A stretch of 64,000 nt of DNA from Shewanella cutis (GCF_022410515.1 NZ_JACSDI010000010.1:80445-144444); one strand, 5' to 3'; numbered from the stretch's first letter, positions 9,192-19,353 are shown. Notes: generated from the letters alone by a model not told the origin. Numbers and translations are program-made.

Positions 9192-9384
9192 AATAACTTG
9201 TTATGGTTAAATAACTCACCTTATCTAGATGTTATAACCACAAAATCCAGCATCTACCGATTGTTTAGGTATTAAGGCTGTTATCTAAAAAAGCCATCAA
9301 TAATATGTTGGTTATGGCATAAAGCCAATCATTAAGCGAGCCAGTATCCCAGAATATTTAAGGTTTTAGTGCAATTAGCGTTGT

Positions 9385-10011
9385 TTACCGCAGGATCATT
9401 GGCAGCGAGACCAACAGTAAACCGCCCATAAACCAGTTAAAGTGGCGGCGACGTTTATCGGTATTCAACGTTTTGCTGATCGCAGCACCAACAAACACCC
9501 AAGTAAATGAGGCGGGAAAGCCCACCAAATTAAACACTAGCACACCCAATAAAGCACTTAGCCAAAACCCTTCGCCGCCCAAAGTAAAAGCGCTACAAAG
9601 GGTAATCGTCGACATCCATGACTTTGGATTTATCCACTGGAACAATGCTGCCTCCATTAAGCTCATCGGCTTACGCCCCTCATCTAAATGAGCCGCGTTC
9701 ACCGGAGACGTGACCAAACGATAGGCAAGATGTAGCAAATACAACAATGCGGCATATTTAAGAATATGATGCAAATAAGGAAATACCTCGAATAAAGCGC
9801 CAAGGCCAAGTAAGACAGAAAGATGCAGTGAAGTTGAGCCCAAACGGATGCCCGCGATATGAGGTAGAGTTCGCATTACGCCAAAATGGGCGCCGGAGCT
9901 GGCAAGTAAAATATTATTTGGGCCGGGTGTCATGGTCATCGTTGCACAAAAGAATGCAGCAGAGGCCATTAACGTCCATAGCTTCGGATCATTGATAAGT
10001 TGGATATCCAT
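9385..10011 (-). CDS. LysE/RhtB-family amino acid exporter
   Basis: 208 aa with about 6 membrane segments. TMTPGPNNILL near residue 27 and the overall size match the LysE/RhtB superfamily, which exports amino acids such as lysine, threonine or homoserine lactone. The ATG at 10011 has AAGG at 6 nt; the frame extends 12 codons upstream without a better signal. It is divergent from a MocR-type regulator with about 92 bp between starts, a common regulator/exporter pairing, so it is probably controlled by that regulator. Confidence 0.87.
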   Translation of the reverse strand: MDIQLINDPKLWTLMASAAFFCATMTMTPGPNNILLASSGAHFGVMRTLPHIAGIRLGSTSLHLSVLLGLGALFEVFPYLHHILKYAALLYLLHLAYRLVTSPVNAAHLDEGRKPMSLMEAALFQWINPKSWMSTITLCSAFTLGGEGFWLSALLGVLVFNLVGFPASFTWVFVGAAISKTLNTDKRRRHFNWFMGGLLLVSLPMILR

Positions 10012-10022
10012 ACACACCTTAT

Positions 10023-10038
10023 ATTGTACGCATACAAT
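10023..10038. promoter_or_regulatory. Inverted repeat in the LysE/MocR divergent region, candidate operator
   Basis: ATTGTA-CGCA-TACAAT is a 6+6 inverted repeat with a 4-nt spacer, 12 bp upstream of the exporter start. Position between the regulator and its likely target suggests a MocR binding site or a shared promoter element; this is inference. Confidence 0.5.
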
Positions 10039-10103
10039 TATTGACAACTGTTAATGCAATAAATAATATAGATTGAATGTTAGAGATCAATGGATTTATT
10101 GTC

Positions 10104-11462
10104 ATGGGTACAATTTGGACACCTGATCTAGACGCTTTTGTGGGCCCCAAATATCAACGTCTTGTCAGTGCAATCGAACAGGGTATTTTGCAAAAAGAGC
10201 TTCCCCATGGCACTAAACTCCCGCCGCAGCGTCGGTTAGCTGATGCCCTTGGGGTGACGATTGGTACTGTCACACGAGCCTATGCCCTAGCGGAGCAACG
10301 CGGTTATGTGGAAGCGCGTATCGGTGATGGTACCTATGTCAACGCCTCTCCCGTGCCAGAGCTCAGTCATTTGCAGCTCAATATGGCGACTTGTCAGCAA
10401 CCGTTGACGGATCAAATTAGTACGCTGAGTGATTGCCTAAGCCAACTGGCTAAGGATCCAACCAAGCTCAGCCAACTCCTTGGCTATCGCGCCAGCCCCT
10501 TAGATCAACATCAACAGATATTTCACCACTGGCTTTTACAACGCGGTATTGAACAGCAACCCGAGCAACTGATCTTTACCCATGGTGGGCAACAGGCCAT
10601 TTTTGCCTGCCTTAACGCCTTTCTGACCAAAGGAGATGTGCTACTGCACGAACAATATTGTTATCCAGGGATTCGTATTTGTGCCAAACAGTTAGGGATC
10701 AATAGCATTGGCGTACCACTGACATCAGAAGGAGTCGATTTAGTCAGATTTGAAGCCTTAGTGCAGATCCATCGACCTAAGCTGATATATCTCACCCTAA
10801 ATAATCAAAATCCGACTTGTATTCAATACAGTGAGCAGCAAAGACAACAACTGCTAGAGCTCGCACAGCAGTATCAATTTTATATTATCGAGGATGATGT
10901 CAACTACTGTCTCCCAGAGGAATGGCACTCTCCCCTTTGGCAATTAGCGCAGGCGCTTAATATCCAAAGGGTGATTTATATTTCGAGCCTGTCTAAGCTA
11001 TTTTCCGGCGGGCTAAGACAAGGTTTTATCTTAGTACCAGAGCCACTTATCGCTGCGCTACGACTTGCAATTCATAGTCAATGCTGGATGGTATCGCCAC
11101 TCAATGTGGAGCTGGCCTGTCAGTTAATTAAGCGTGGGCACATTACCGCTAATCGCGATGCGATTATTCGCGAGCGTCAACAGCAATGCATTGCCCTTGG
11201 GCAACGACTCGGATTAACACAACGCTGGCGAGGCTTAAATGGCTGGATACAGTTACCAGAAGACATTAAAGCCCATCATCTGGTGACCGCCTTAGCGGCT
11301 AAAGGTGTACTGATCCGCAATGGGGATGACTTTAACTGCCATGATAACTTTATCCGTTTAAGTTTAGGTGGCGCCGAAAACGATACCCAATTCCAGCTTG
11401 CGCTCGAATGCATCGAATCCACCTTTAACGCCCTCAAGCAAAACGCCTATTCGGTGGTTTAA
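10104..11462 (+). CDS. MocR-family transcriptional regulator (GntR DNA-binding plus aminotransferase-like domain)
   Basis: 452 aa from the ATG at 10104. The N-terminal winged helix (about 10-80) contains KLPPQRRLADALGVTIGTVT, the GntR signature. The rest is a fold-type I PLP aminotransferase-like domain with IIEDDVNYCL for the PLP aspartate region and SSLSKLF holding the PLP lysine. Such regulators sense amino acids or pyridoxal phosphate. The frame opens at 10077, but MGTIWTPDL is the usual family N-terminus. Likely controls the divergent LysE exporter. Confidence 0.87.
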   Translation: MGTIWTPDLDAFVGPKYQRLVSAIEQGILQKELPHGTKLPPQRRLADALGVTIGTVTRAYALAEQRGYVEARIGDGTYVNASPVPELSHLQLNMATCQQPLTDQISTLSDCLSQLAKDPTKLSQLLGYRASPLDQHQQIFHHWLLQRGIEQQPEQLIFTHGGQQAIFACLNAFLTKGDVLLHEQYCYPGIRICAKQLGINSIGVPLTSEGVDLVRFEALVQIHRPKLIYLTLNNQNPTCIQYSEQQRQQLLELAQQYQFYIIEDDVNYCLPEEWHSPLWQLAQALNIQRVIYISSLSKLFSGGLRQGFILVPEPLIAALRLAIHSQCWMVSPLNVELACQLIKRGHITANRDAIIRERQQQCIALGQRLGLTQRWRGLNGWIQLPEDIKAHHLVTALAAKGVLIRNGDDFNCHDNFIRLSLGGAENDTQFQLALECIESTFNALKQNAYSVV

Positions 11463-11608
11463 TGGCTAAAGATTGGTCCAGAGTTCAAATGCGAACAATA
11501 AAAACGCCAGCACAATGCGCTGGCGCTAATGTCAACATGATGAGTAAGATAAAACAGCGAAAACAAGATATCTATTTAAAATGGTTCAGCTGTTTCTCTT
11601 CGCTACAA

Positions 11609-13483
11609 TTACTGCACTTTAATCTGATAGACACTCGTCGTGCCGCTGACTTCATTACCAATAATCAGCAAAGGCTGGCCATTAGGACTCTTCTCGGCAC
11701 TTACAAACTTCATCCCTTCTGGCCCTAAATCCCCCGCCAAACTGGCATCCCCTTTCACTCCGCCAGTATCTGTATCTATGCTGAAATCCGCCTCAAAATC
11801 ACGGTTTACCACATAATCCACAAAATGCACGTCAAAGGGATTGGTCACGTCGTAAATCATAAAACCAGAGGTACGTTCAAGCCCGATAAAGGCATAGAGT
11901 TTTTGACCAATTTTGCCTAGGGCTAAGGCTTCAGGCTCGGGTCCCTTATCGTCACTGCGGCTATCGCCTTTGTTTTCTTCATTGTTATTGTTGAAGTTAT
12001 TGCCTAATAATGCTGCAGTGATCCGCTCAAAATCGCTACCACTGTCAAACACCTGTTGACCATCGGCCGTCCAGATTGAGAACGAACGTGCACCGAAGCT
12101 CACGATTTTGTCATAATCGCCGTCGTTATCGTCATCCCCCGTACTCTTAGTCACTTTAAGACGGGCTAATTGGGTCTTATCTTTTGCTGCGGCAAATTGA
12201 GGATGATTTGGGTCTAAGGTTAAATCAACTGCACGAGCTTCCTCAGAAAAACCAGCATAGTCACGGGAATCTCCTTCGTTTGCAGTGATAATAAAGTCAG
12301 TATTATTCCAACGGTAACTCGCGACGGTATCCGGTTGATACATACCATACACGCCCGCATAGGCCTGAAGGTTGACCATATCATCCTTATCACTGGCATC
12401 AATTTTATTCACATCAAGACCATAATCCTTCAGTCCTAAGGGTAAAATCTTCGCTACTTTGGCATTGGCGATATCAATCACCGCGATGGCATTGTTCTCC
12501 TGCAAGCTCACAAAGGCACGACTGTTATCGGGGCTGACACTGATATACTCAGGCTCTAAGTCCTGCGCGACAGTGGCCATAGGGCCATTGATTTTAATGT
12601 CCTTGGTGATTTCATTATAGCGAGCATTGCCCTGATTAAACTCGGTGAATGTCACTAGCGTCGCCGTCGCTTCGGGTTTACCATCCACAATGGCGATAAT
12701 GGCCACACTGCCTTCAGGGTCGATACTATAGTCTTGATTTGGTTCGCCTTCGTTAGCAACGAGTACGGTTTTTCCATCAGGACTAAAAACGACGTTATCC
12801 GGTAATGCCCCCACTTCAACCGCATTGAGATACTGTGGCGTGTCATTGCCATTGAATTGATAGAAAGCCACATAGCCATTGGATTGCGTTTTATTCCCCG
12901 CAGCATCACCGCGCTCAATCGCCGCCGCTAACAAGTTGCCAGAAATACTGACACTGTTGACGCTCCCCATAAAGCTAAGGCCCACATCTTTAGCGACATC
13001 TAGCTCACCTAACTTATCAAGATTATTCAAGGCTAATTGTTCTGAGGCTTGAGTCGCGTTAACAAGTGAGCTGGCATCGAGCATATCGACTTTACCGCTA
13101 ATCGCATTAACCACAAAAATACGCTTAGAGTCACTGTGGTATTCCACAATTTCTGCCGCACTAAGGCCGTAAATCCCAGTTTGATGACGACCAATAAGCT
13201 CAGCTTTTACGCCTGCAGACTGGGGCTGGCAGATAAATTGTGTTTGCGCGGTAATGATTTCTGCATCTTCCAATTGACCATTGCGATTTACATCAAGCCC
13301 AGTATCGATACGTTGACCGCCAGCAGGACAGTTGGTATCACCTATGGCTAAGGCAGTGACTTTCACTAAGGAATTTAAGCCGTTATCTCCTTGCTCACCA
13401 TTAGCACCATCATCACCATTGCAGGCTCCGAGGAGTAAACTTGCCAGTATCGCACCAGCCAGTGGCCGTCGTGTTGTTTTCAT
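11609..13483 (-). CDS. Choice-of-anchor I family lipoprotein (beta-propeller-like, 624 aa)
   Basis: A lipoprotein signal with lipobox LLGAC near residue 20 is followed by a Gly-rich linker, a small N-terminal domain (IDTGLDVNRNGQLEDAE, EF-hand-like) and a long repetitive region with motifs such as VFSPDGKTVLVANEGEPN and YISVSPDNSRAFVSL, as in YVTN/choice-of-anchor I propellers. Some relatives are linked to alkaline phosphatase activity; no catalytic site can be assigned here. ATG at 13483 follows AGGA at 8 nt. Predicted outer membrane or surface location. Confidence 0.8.
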   Translation of the reverse strand: MKTTRRPLAGAILASLLLGACNGDDGANGEQGDNGLNSLVKVTALAIGDTNCPAGGQRIDTGLDVNRNGQLEDAEIITAQTQFICQPQSAGVKAELIGRHQTGIYGLSAAEIVEYHSDSKRIFVVNAISGKVDMLDASSLVNATQASEQLALNNLDKLGELDVAKDVGLSFMGSVNSVSISGNLLAAAIERGDAAGNKTQSNGYVAFYQFNGNDTPQYLNAVEVGALPDNVVFSPDGKTVLVANEGEPNQDYSIDPEGSVAIIAIVDGKPEATATLVTFTEFNQGNARYNEITKDIKINGPMATVAQDLEPEYISVSPDNSRAFVSLQENNAIAVIDIANAKVAKILPLGLKDYGLDVNKIDASDKDDMVNLQAYAGVYGMYQPDTVASYRWNNTDFIITANEGDSRDYAGFSEEARAVDLTLDPNHPQFAAAKDKTQLARLKVTKSTGDDDNDGDYDKIVSFGARSFSIWTADGQQVFDSGSDFERITAALLGNNFNNNNEENKGDSRSDDKGPEPEALALGKIGQKLYAFIGLERTSGFMIYDVTNPFDVHFVDYVVNRDFEADFSIDTDTGGVKGDASLAGDLGPEGMKFVSAEKSPNGQPLLIIGNEVSGTTSVYQIKVQ

Positions 13484-13957
13484 TGCTTCATTCCTGAATA
13501 AGTTGTTATTAGGGCGTAAGTTAAAGCCCACTAAACTAATTCGTACTCAAGACGGTTAGATGACATTCAAATGACAGTAGAATGACAATTCCATCGAAAA
13601 GATAATCTATGGTGCTCATATAGTAACGTCAACCTTAGCGAACAGGGCGGCGACAGGCAGTTAATTTCTTTGGGTTACAATATAAGTGTAAAGATATCGT
13701 CATCAGGATTGGCTTATTTGCCAGAGCACTTTACTATGTGAGGGCTTCATCGCTTAGCACAACTAACAGTAGTTAATGACATCAATTTAGCTTCGCTCAA
13801 CACTCATTTCTTCCCTATACTTCTTAAATTTACATGGCAAGATACGATGGGTTTTAGAGTTAAAATGAGTTGCCTACGTACCTGAATTGTCAGCCTAAAA
13901 TTTTGTTTCGTGTGACATGACTATGTTAACCGCCTTCTTTCGCCACCCGAGGTAACA
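13484..13957. other. Divergent intergenic region between the lipoprotein and the Bcr/CflA gene
   Basis: No supported ORF. TATAAG-like boxes occur around 13680, but no clear paired promoter. Nothing else stands out. Confidence 0.35.
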
Positions 13958-15181
13958 GTGGATCCACAACCGTCAAGCTATTCAATCAAACAAAGCAACA
14001 TTCCCCATTTGGCCCTGCTCATCCCTATGCTCGCTGCCATTGTTGCAATCACCCCCTTGGCCATTGACATGTATTTGCCAGCTATGGCGACACTTACCCA
14101 TAGTTTTAATACCGACATTACCCTAGTACAGCAATCCTTAAGTGTTTATTTGGGCGGCTATGCTCTCGGCATGCTCTGTTTTGGACCGCTTGCCGATCGC
14201 CTTGGCCGTCGCCCTATGGTAATAATGGGCCTCACCGGCTTCATGATGATCAGTTTTTTATTAGGTCTAGCCGAGCAGATAAATGTTTTTTTAGGCTTAC
14301 GCTTTTTACAAGCCTTTATCGGCGCAGCAGCCACAGTAGTCGTGCCTGGGTATATTAAAGAGGTTTATGGGGAAAATACGGCTAAGGGTATGTCTTATGT
14401 AAGCCTTATCATGATGTTAGCTCCATTGCTAGCCCCAACTATTGGCAGCCTCATCCTCGAACTCGGTGACTGGCATTTGATTTTCTTTATTCAGTCGGCC
14501 TATGCGCTCTTATTGCTGTTATTAGTGACTATTCTGCTAAGAATGCCCAGTGATAAAGACCAGAGTTCCCGTAGCCAAAAATCCTTTTTAGGCGCTTATG
14601 CCACGGTATTTTCACGCCCCGGCGTCAAACTGAATATTGCCAGCGGTGTACTCACTTCCTTTGCCTTTTTTTGTTATTTAACTGCGTCCCCCTTTGTCTA
14701 TATGGAAGTGTTTTCATTAGATAAGTCCTTATTTGCCCTACTCTTTAGTACCAATGTGGGCGCACTGATGCTGGCAAATATTATCAATACGCGAATTGTC
14801 GGTCGTTATGGTTCATTAAGAATGCTGCATGTCTCGACCTTTTTTGGAGCACTCGCTGCAGCTGGTTTACTTGGGGTTAATTTACTTGGGCTGAGTTACC
14901 ATTTTACCGTACTAATGCTTATTCCGCTGATGGGAAGCCTTGGGATTATGTCGGTCAATGCCGATGCGATAGTTTTAATGAAATTCAAGCAGGAAACGGG
15001 CACTGCAACCGCCGTAATTGGCACCTTAAGATTCGGCTTTGGCGCCTTAGCAGGGCCATTACTGGCAGTGTTTTACAATGGCACCGCTGTCCCCTTCTCG
15101 GCCTTGATGCTCACGGCGGTGTTACTGGTAGGAGTCTGCCAATTTAATCGGCCAATCCACCAAGCCAAGCCGAAACATTGA
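13958..15181 (+). CDS. Bcr/CflA-family multidrug efflux MFS transporter
   Basis: 407 aa with about 12 hydrophobic helices. LAIDMYLPAM near residue 33 and the loop 2-3 motif GPLADRLGRRPM are diagnostic of the DHA1 Bcr/CflA group, proton-driven exporters of bicyclomycin, chloramphenicol or sulfonamides in relatives. The start is a GTG with GAGG at 5 nt; no closer ATG fits the family N-terminus. Followed by a long perfect palindrome. Confidence 0.88.
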   Translation: MDPQPSSYSIKQSNIPHLALLIPMLAAIVAITPLAIDMYLPAMATLTHSFNTDITLVQQSLSVYLGGYALGMLCFGPLADRLGRRPMVIMGLTGFMMISFLLGLAEQINVFLGLRFLQAFIGAAATVVVPGYIKEVYGENTAKGMSYVSLIMMLAPLLAPTIGSLILELGDWHLIFFIQSAYALLLLLLVTILLRMPSDKDQSSRSQKSFLGAYATVFSRPGVKLNIASGVLTSFAFFCYLTASPFVYMEVFSLDKSLFALLFSTNVGALMLANIINTRIVGRYGSLRMLHVSTFFGALAAAGLLGVNLLGLSYHFTVLMLIPLMGSLGIMSVNADAIVLMKFKQETGTATAVIGTLRFGFGALAGPLLAVFYNGTAVPFSALMLTAVLLVGVCQFNRPIHQAKPKH

Positions 15182-15267
15182 TTTGTCGATTGCTTGATGC
15201 AATTGTTTTAATTCGAATCCCGCAGGCTGCAGATATTTACTGTTCACAATTTCAGTACTTTCTAATT

Positions 15268-15289
15268 AAATGGCACTTAAGTGCCATTT
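15268..15289 (+). terminator. Perfect 22-bp palindrome after the Bcr/CflA gene
   Basis: AAATGGCACTT and AAGTGCCATTT are exact inverted repeats with almost no loop. Probably a terminator stem, though the U tract is short and a factor-binding role is possible. Confidence 0.55.
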
Positions 15290-15426
15290 ATCATAAAAAT
15301 CTACATATCATATTGTTATTAAAGATATAAAAATACACACCCACAAAACAACCTGTCTGTTCGATAGCAATTTTTAGCCGCTAAACATGAAATTGTTTCA
15401 AGTTAGTTATTTTTTACAGAAAACCC

Positions 15427-15454
15427 TTGAAATGTGTTCTTTTTTGAATATGAT
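15427..15454 (+). promoter_or_regulatory. Predicted sigma-70 promoter of ilvIH
   Basis: TTGAAA, a 16-bp spacer and TATGAT. The leader of about 170 nt contains TACCGTAACGGTA (15597-15609), an inverted repeat ending 9 nt before the AGGAG ribosome binding site. No leader peptide rich in Ile/Val/Leu codons is evident. Confidence 0.55.
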
Positions 15455-15629
15455 GAAATTCTGTTCATTGCAACAGCTGCTGCATCCCAAAGGATGAGTG
15501 CTTGAAATCGGTGATTTTAAGCCAAGCAATCGGAGTCTGAATTACCCTTCAGGCTTATTTTTAGAGCGATTACCGTCGCTGTAACAAGATACTGTTTACC
15601 GTAACGGTACTATGCAATAGGAGTTTCAC

Positions 15630-17348
15630 ATGGAGAAGTTATCCGGCGCCAGCATGATTGTGCGTTCCCTTATTGATGAAGGTGTAAAGCACATTTTTGG
15701 TTATCCTGGCGGCTCAGTGTTAGATATCTACGACGCCCTGCACCTTATCCCCGGTATTGAACACATTCTGGTTCGCCACGAACAAGCCGCTGTGCATATG
15801 GCCGATGGCTATGCCCGCGCCACGGGTAAAGTGGGCGTAGTGCTTGTAACCTCTGGTCCTGGGGCAACCAATGCGATTACCGGTATCGCTACCGCTTATA
15901 TGGATTCAATTCCGCTTGTGGTGTTATCAGGCCAAGTACCTAGCAACCTAATCGGTAATGATGCTTTCCAAGAGTGCGATATGATTGGGATTTCGCGCCC
16001 CGTCGTCAAACACAGTTTTTTAGTTCAAGATCCTACACAAATTCCTGAGATCATTAAAAAAGCCTTTTATATCGCTTCAACCGGTCGTCCCGGACCTGTC
16101 GTGGTTGATTTACCGAAAGATTGCTTAAATCCGGCATTACTGCACGATTACATTTACCCAGAGAGCATTAAAATGCGCTCCTATAATCCAACGACAACGG
16201 GCCATAAAGGTCAAATACGCCGTGGATTGCAAGCATTGTTAACCGCAAAGAAACCCGTGCTGTATGTGGGCGGCGGCGCGATTATCTCAGGATGTGAAAA
16301 ACAAATCTTAACGCTGGCAGAAAAGTTAAATATTCCCGTTGTCAGCACCTTAATGGGCCTAGGCGCTTTTCCTGGCACTCACCAACATAGCTTAGGCATG
16401 CTGGGGATGCACGGCCGTTACGAAGCCAACATGGCGATGCATAACTGCGATCTTATCTTCGGGATTGGCGTGCGTTTCGATGACAGAACCACCAACAACA
16501 TCGAAAAATACTGCCCTAATGCCACCATTTTACATATCGATATCGACCCCTCATCGATTTCAAAAACCGTACGAGTGGATATCCCGATCGTCGGCTCGGC
16601 CGATATTGTATTAGACAGCATGTTAGCCCTGCTTGAAGAATCGAAGGAGAGCAACGATAGCGATGCACTCAACCAATGGTGGCAAGAGATCACTGTGTGG
16701 CGTAACCGCAACTGCTTGGCATACGATAAGGAAAGTCATCGGATCAAGCCACAGCAAGTGATTGAAACTCTTTATAAACTCACTAATGGTGAGGCTTATG
16801 TCGCCTCGGATGTGGGCCAGCATCAGATGTTTGCCGCACTGTATTATCCCTTTGATAAACCTCGCCGCTGGATAAACTCAGGTGGCCTTGGCACCATGGG
16901 CTTTGGCTTACCCGCCGCCATGGGGGTCAAAATGGCGATGCCGGATGAAACCGTCGTCTGCGTAACCGGTGATGGTTCGATTCAGATGAATATTCAAGAG
17001 CTTTCAACCGCTCTGCAATACGATACGCCGGTTAAAATTATTAACTTAAACAACCGGTTCCTTGGCATGGTGAAACAGTGGCAGGATATGATCTACTCTG
17101 GTCGCCATTCCCATTCCTATATGGATTCGGTACCTAATTTTGCAAAAATTGCCGAAGCCTATGGCCATGTTGGCATGACGATTAGCGATCCCGCTGAGCT
17201 TGAATCTAAGATGGCCGAAGCCCTCGCCATGAAAGACAGATTGGTATTTATCGACATTATGGTGGATGAGACTGAGCACGTTTATCCGATGCTTATCCGC
17301 GGCGGCGCGATGAATGAAATGTGGTTAAGCAAAACGGAGAAATGCTAA
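15630..17348 (+). CDS. ilvI: Acetolactate synthase, large catalytic subunit
   Basis: 572 aa, ThDP-dependent enzyme for the first common step of valine, leucine and isoleucine synthesis (pyruvate to acetolactate; also acetohydroxybutyrate). [19 protein letters not shown] near 46 holds the catalytic Glu, and [12 protein letters not shown] followed by NNRFLGMV near 450-475 is the ThDP/Mg motif. AGGAG lies 6 nt before the ATG. The stop overlaps the start of ilvH (TAATG), so the two subunits are translationally coupled. IlvI rather than IlvG is chosen because of the IlvH-length partner. Confidence 0.93.
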   Translation: MEKLSGASMIVRSLIDEGVKHIFGYPGGSVLDIYDALHLIPGIEHILVRHEQAAVHMADGYARATGKVGVVLVTSGPGATNAITGIATAYMDSIPLVVLSGQVPSNLIGNDAFQECDMIGISRPVVKHSFLVQDPTQIPEIIKKAFYIASTGRPGPVVVDLPKDCLNPALLHDYIYPESIKMRSYNPTTTGHKGQIRRGLQALLTAKKPVLYVGGGAIISGCEKQILTLAEKLNIPVVSTLMGLGAFPGTHQHSLGMLGMHGRYEANMAMHNCDLIFGIGVRFDDRTTNNIEKYCPNATILHIDIDPSSISKTVRVDIPIVGSADIVLDSMLALLEESKESNDSDALNQWWQEITVWRNRNCLAYDKESHRIKPQQVIETLYKLTNGEAYVASDVGQHQMFAALYYPFDKPRRWINSGGLGTMGFGLPAAMGVKMAMPDETVVCVTGDGSIQMNIQELSTALQYDTPVKIINLNNRFLGMVKQWQDMIYSGRHSHSYMDSVPNFAKIAEAYGHVGMTISDPAELESKMAEALAMKDRLVFIDIMVDETEHVYPMLIRGGAMNEMWLSKTEKC

Positions 17349-17842
17349 TGCGTCGAATTATATCTGTATTACTTGAAAACCAGTCCGGCGCCCTATCCCG
17401 TGTTGTCGGCCTATTTTCCCAGCGCGGTTACAACATTGAAAGTTTAACCGTGGCACCGACTGACGATAATACCTTGTCACGTCTTAATATCTCACTGGTT
17501 GCCGATGAGAAAGTTCTTGAGCAAATCGAAAAACAACTGCACAAGTTAGTCGATGTGCTTAAGGTGTCGAATGTCACCGAGTCAGCTTATATTGAGCGAG
17601 AACTGGCACTGGTTAAAGTCCGTGCCCAAGGGGAGCTTAGGGAAGAAATTAAGCGCACCGCCGATATCTTCCGTGGGCAGATTGTCGATGTCACCGCTAA
17701 TCTCTACACCATTCAATTGGTGGGCACGACCGAAAAGCTTGATGCCTTTATTCATTCGATGGGTGAAGTGACCAAAGTGGTTGAAGTATCACGCTCTGGT
17801 GTAGTAGGTCTGGCCCGCGGTGAAAAAGCGATGAAAGCTTAA
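17348..17842 (+). CDS. ilvH: Acetolactate synthase, small regulatory subunit
   Basis: 164 aa. The N-terminal ACT domain (about 3-75) begins [19 protein letters not shown] and contains FSQRGYNIESLTV, the valine-binding region that gives feedback inhibition. A second ferredoxin-like domain follows. Length is that of IlvH. The ATG overlaps the ilvI stop codon. Transcription ends at the hairpin at 17906. Confidence 0.94.
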   Translation: MRRIISVLLENQSGALSRVVGLFSQRGYNIESLTVAPTDDNTLSRLNISLVADEKVLEQIEKQLHKLVDVLKVSNVTESAYIERELALVKVRAQGELREEIKRTADIFRGQIVDVTANLYTIQLVGTTEKLDAFIHSMGEVTKVVEVSRSGVVGLARGEKAMKA

Positions 17843-17905
17843 AGAGCTTATATAAAGATAACGTTTAGAAAACATCTCAAATTCGAGCGGGACAGAGATA
17901 ACAAT

Positions 17906-17932
17906 AAGGGGAGCATTAAGCTCCCCTTGTTT
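17906..17932. terminator. Bidirectional terminator between ilvH and ibpA
   Basis: AAGGGGAGC/GCTCCCCTT, 9 bp, loop ATTAA, followed by TGTTT on the plus strand and by TATTGTT on the minus strand. It serves both converging genes. Confidence 0.85.
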
Positions 17933-17943
17933 ATCAGCACAGA

Positions 17944-18387
17944 TTAGGATTGACTATCTAATAAGCGCGATGTGGTGATTTCAATCTTGCGTGGTTTTAA
18001 TGCTTCAGGAATTTCACGCACTAAATCAATATTCAATAAACCATTCTCTAAGCTGGCACCCAATACAGTCACATAATCAGCCAGTTGGAAGGTGCGCTCA
18101 AAACCGCGCTCAGCAATTCCTTGGTAGAGGTATTTACGCTCAGTTTGGCTTTCTGCTTTATTACCTTTAACCAGTAATTTTTCGCCTTCGCTACTGATCT
18201 CAAGCTCTTCCATTGAGAACCCGGCCACGGCCATAGTAATGCGATAACGATTTTCGCCAAGGAGTTCAATGTTGTATGGAGGATAACCTGAGTTGCCATT
18301 ATTTGCAGCGGCATGTTCCGCCATCTGGGCTAAACGATCAAAACCAATGGCACTACGGTAAAGAGGAGTTAAATCATAAGTACGCAT
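17944..18387 (-). CDS. ibpA: Small heat-shock protein IbpA (Hsp20)
   Basis: 147 aa. The start [19 protein letters not shown] is nearly that of E. coli IbpA. The alpha-crystallin domain spans about 35-130 with [17 protein letters not shown], and a C-terminal I-x-I-type end (KIEITT) serves oligomer contacts. It binds aggregating proteins and hands them to ClpB/DnaK. An ATG two codons upstream (18393) is in frame, but AAGGA is 7 nt from the ATG at 18387. A sigma-32 promoter and a ROSE-like thermometer precede it. Confidence 0.93.
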   Translation of the reverse strand: MRTYDLTPLYRSAIGFDRLAQMAEHAAANNGNSGYPPYNIELLGENRYRITMAVAGFSMEELEISSEGEKLLVKGNKAESQTERKYLYQGIAERGFERTFQLADYVTVLGASLENGLLNIDLVREIPEALKPRKIEITTSRLLDSQS

Positions 18388-18391
18388 ATTC

Positions 18392-18413
18392 ATATCCTTG
18401 TCTTAAGCAATAT
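18392..18413 (-). promoter_or_regulatory. ROSE-like RNA thermometer hairpin sequestering the ibpA ribosome binding site
   Basis: In the minus-strand transcript ATATTGCTT can pair with AAGGATAT across the loop AAGAC. The UUGCU opposite AGGA is the conserved core of ROSE elements that control small heat-shock genes. The Shine-Dalgarno sequence is inside the stem, so melting on heating would expose it. Upstream leader (to about 18520) may add further hairpins. Confidence 0.78.
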
Positions 18414-18526
18414 GGGAAATTAGCGGACAATCGTCACAAACATACGTGATATGTCTCGCCGAAGTTAAGTTCTGTCCTTGCGGCACAGAATTAATCAAGG
18501 ATCCTCATCGAGCGATCCTGTAGTAG

Positions 18527-18554
18527 ATATAAGGATAGCAAAACGGATTTCAAG
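18527..18554 (-). promoter_or_regulatory. Predicted sigma-32 promoter of ibpA
   Basis: CTTGAAA, 13 bp, CCTTATAT on the minus strand, close to the heat-shock consensus CTTGAAA-N13/14-CCCCATnT. It would give a leader of about 130 nt. Confidence 0.7.
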
Positions 18555-18645
18555 GGAAAAAATGAAAAACTTTAAAAATGAAATAAAAATAGTGTCTTAT
18601 CAAAAAATTGCCACATTAATGACACACTGCATAAATCTTAGCCAA

Positions 18646-18671
18646 TAAAAAAGGAGCCATAAGGCTCCCTT
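18646..18671 (-). terminator. Rho-independent terminator of ndk
   Basis: GGAGCC/GGCTCC with a 4-nt loop. On the minus strand the stem is followed by TTTTTTATTGG. It lies just after the ndk stop. Confidence 0.88.
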
Positions 18672-18690
18672 CTTCGGTCTCGCACTCAGA

Positions 18691-19122
18691 TTAACGAGTA
18701 CGTGGACACAGTTCTTCCGCACTGAAGAAGTAAGCAATTTCACGTTCTGCAGATGCTAAAGAGTCAGAACCGTGAGCAGCGTTTTCGTCGATGCTTTGAG
18801 CGAAATCGGCACGGATAGTACCAGGAGCAGCTTGAGCTGGGTTAGTCGCACCTAAAATTTCACGGTGAGCTAAAACAGCGTTTTCGCCTTCTAATACTTG
18901 AACCATGATTGGGCCAGAGGTCATGAAAGCAACCAGAGCGCCGAAGAAGCCACGCTCGCTATGCTCAGCATAGAAACCTTCAGCTTGTTCTTTAGTCAGG
19001 TGTAACATTTTAGCTGCAACGATCTTCAGACCAGCAGTTTCAAAACGGTTGTAGATTGCACCGATGTGGTTTTTAGCAACAGCATCAGGCTTAATGATAG
19101 AAAATGTGCGTTCGATCGCCAT
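18691..19122 (-). CDS. ndk: Nucleoside diphosphate kinase
   Basis: 143 aa, full length. Transfers the gamma phosphate from ATP to NDPs through a phosphohistidine; the catalytic His is in NAAHGSDS near residue 117. The N-terminus [18 protein letters not shown] is the family signature. Separated from neighbours by its own terminator. Confidence 0.97.
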   Translation of the reverse strand: MAIERTFSIIKPDAVAKNHIGAIYNRFETAGLKIVAAKMLHLTKEQAEGFYAEHSERGFFGALVAFMTSGPIMVQVLEGENAVLAHREILGATNPAQAAPGTIRADFAQSIDENAAHGSDSLASAEREIAYFFSAEELCPRTR

Positions 19123-19259
19123 AACAAGCTTCCTTTGTCAGCAAGTTTGAAAAAATTCGCGCGGATTATACGAAATTTAAAAGGTAAATCCTATCTTTAA
19201 AGCACATAAGTCTGAGATATTGCGCACGTTGGCTGGATTTGTAACCAGATTGATCACAC

Positions 19260-19294
19260 AAAAAAACGCCAGTCGGATTTTATGGCGACAGGCG
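19260..19294 (-). terminator. Rho-independent terminator of the small secreted-protein gene
   Basis: On the minus strand CGCCtGTCG pairs with CGACtGGCG (one T-T mismatch), followed by seven Ts. It lies 60 bp after the stop of the 55-aa gene and supports that gene being real. Confidence 0.75.
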
Positions 19295-19353
19295 ATTGTT
19301 AACAACGATATATCTCAAGGGCTTAGTGTACCGATACACGTAGTCAAATTAAG

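Noticed and set aside
11462..11728. 88-codon ORF starting at the end of the MocR gene
   Set aside because: Overlaps the 3' end of the convergent lipoprotein gene and has no family features.
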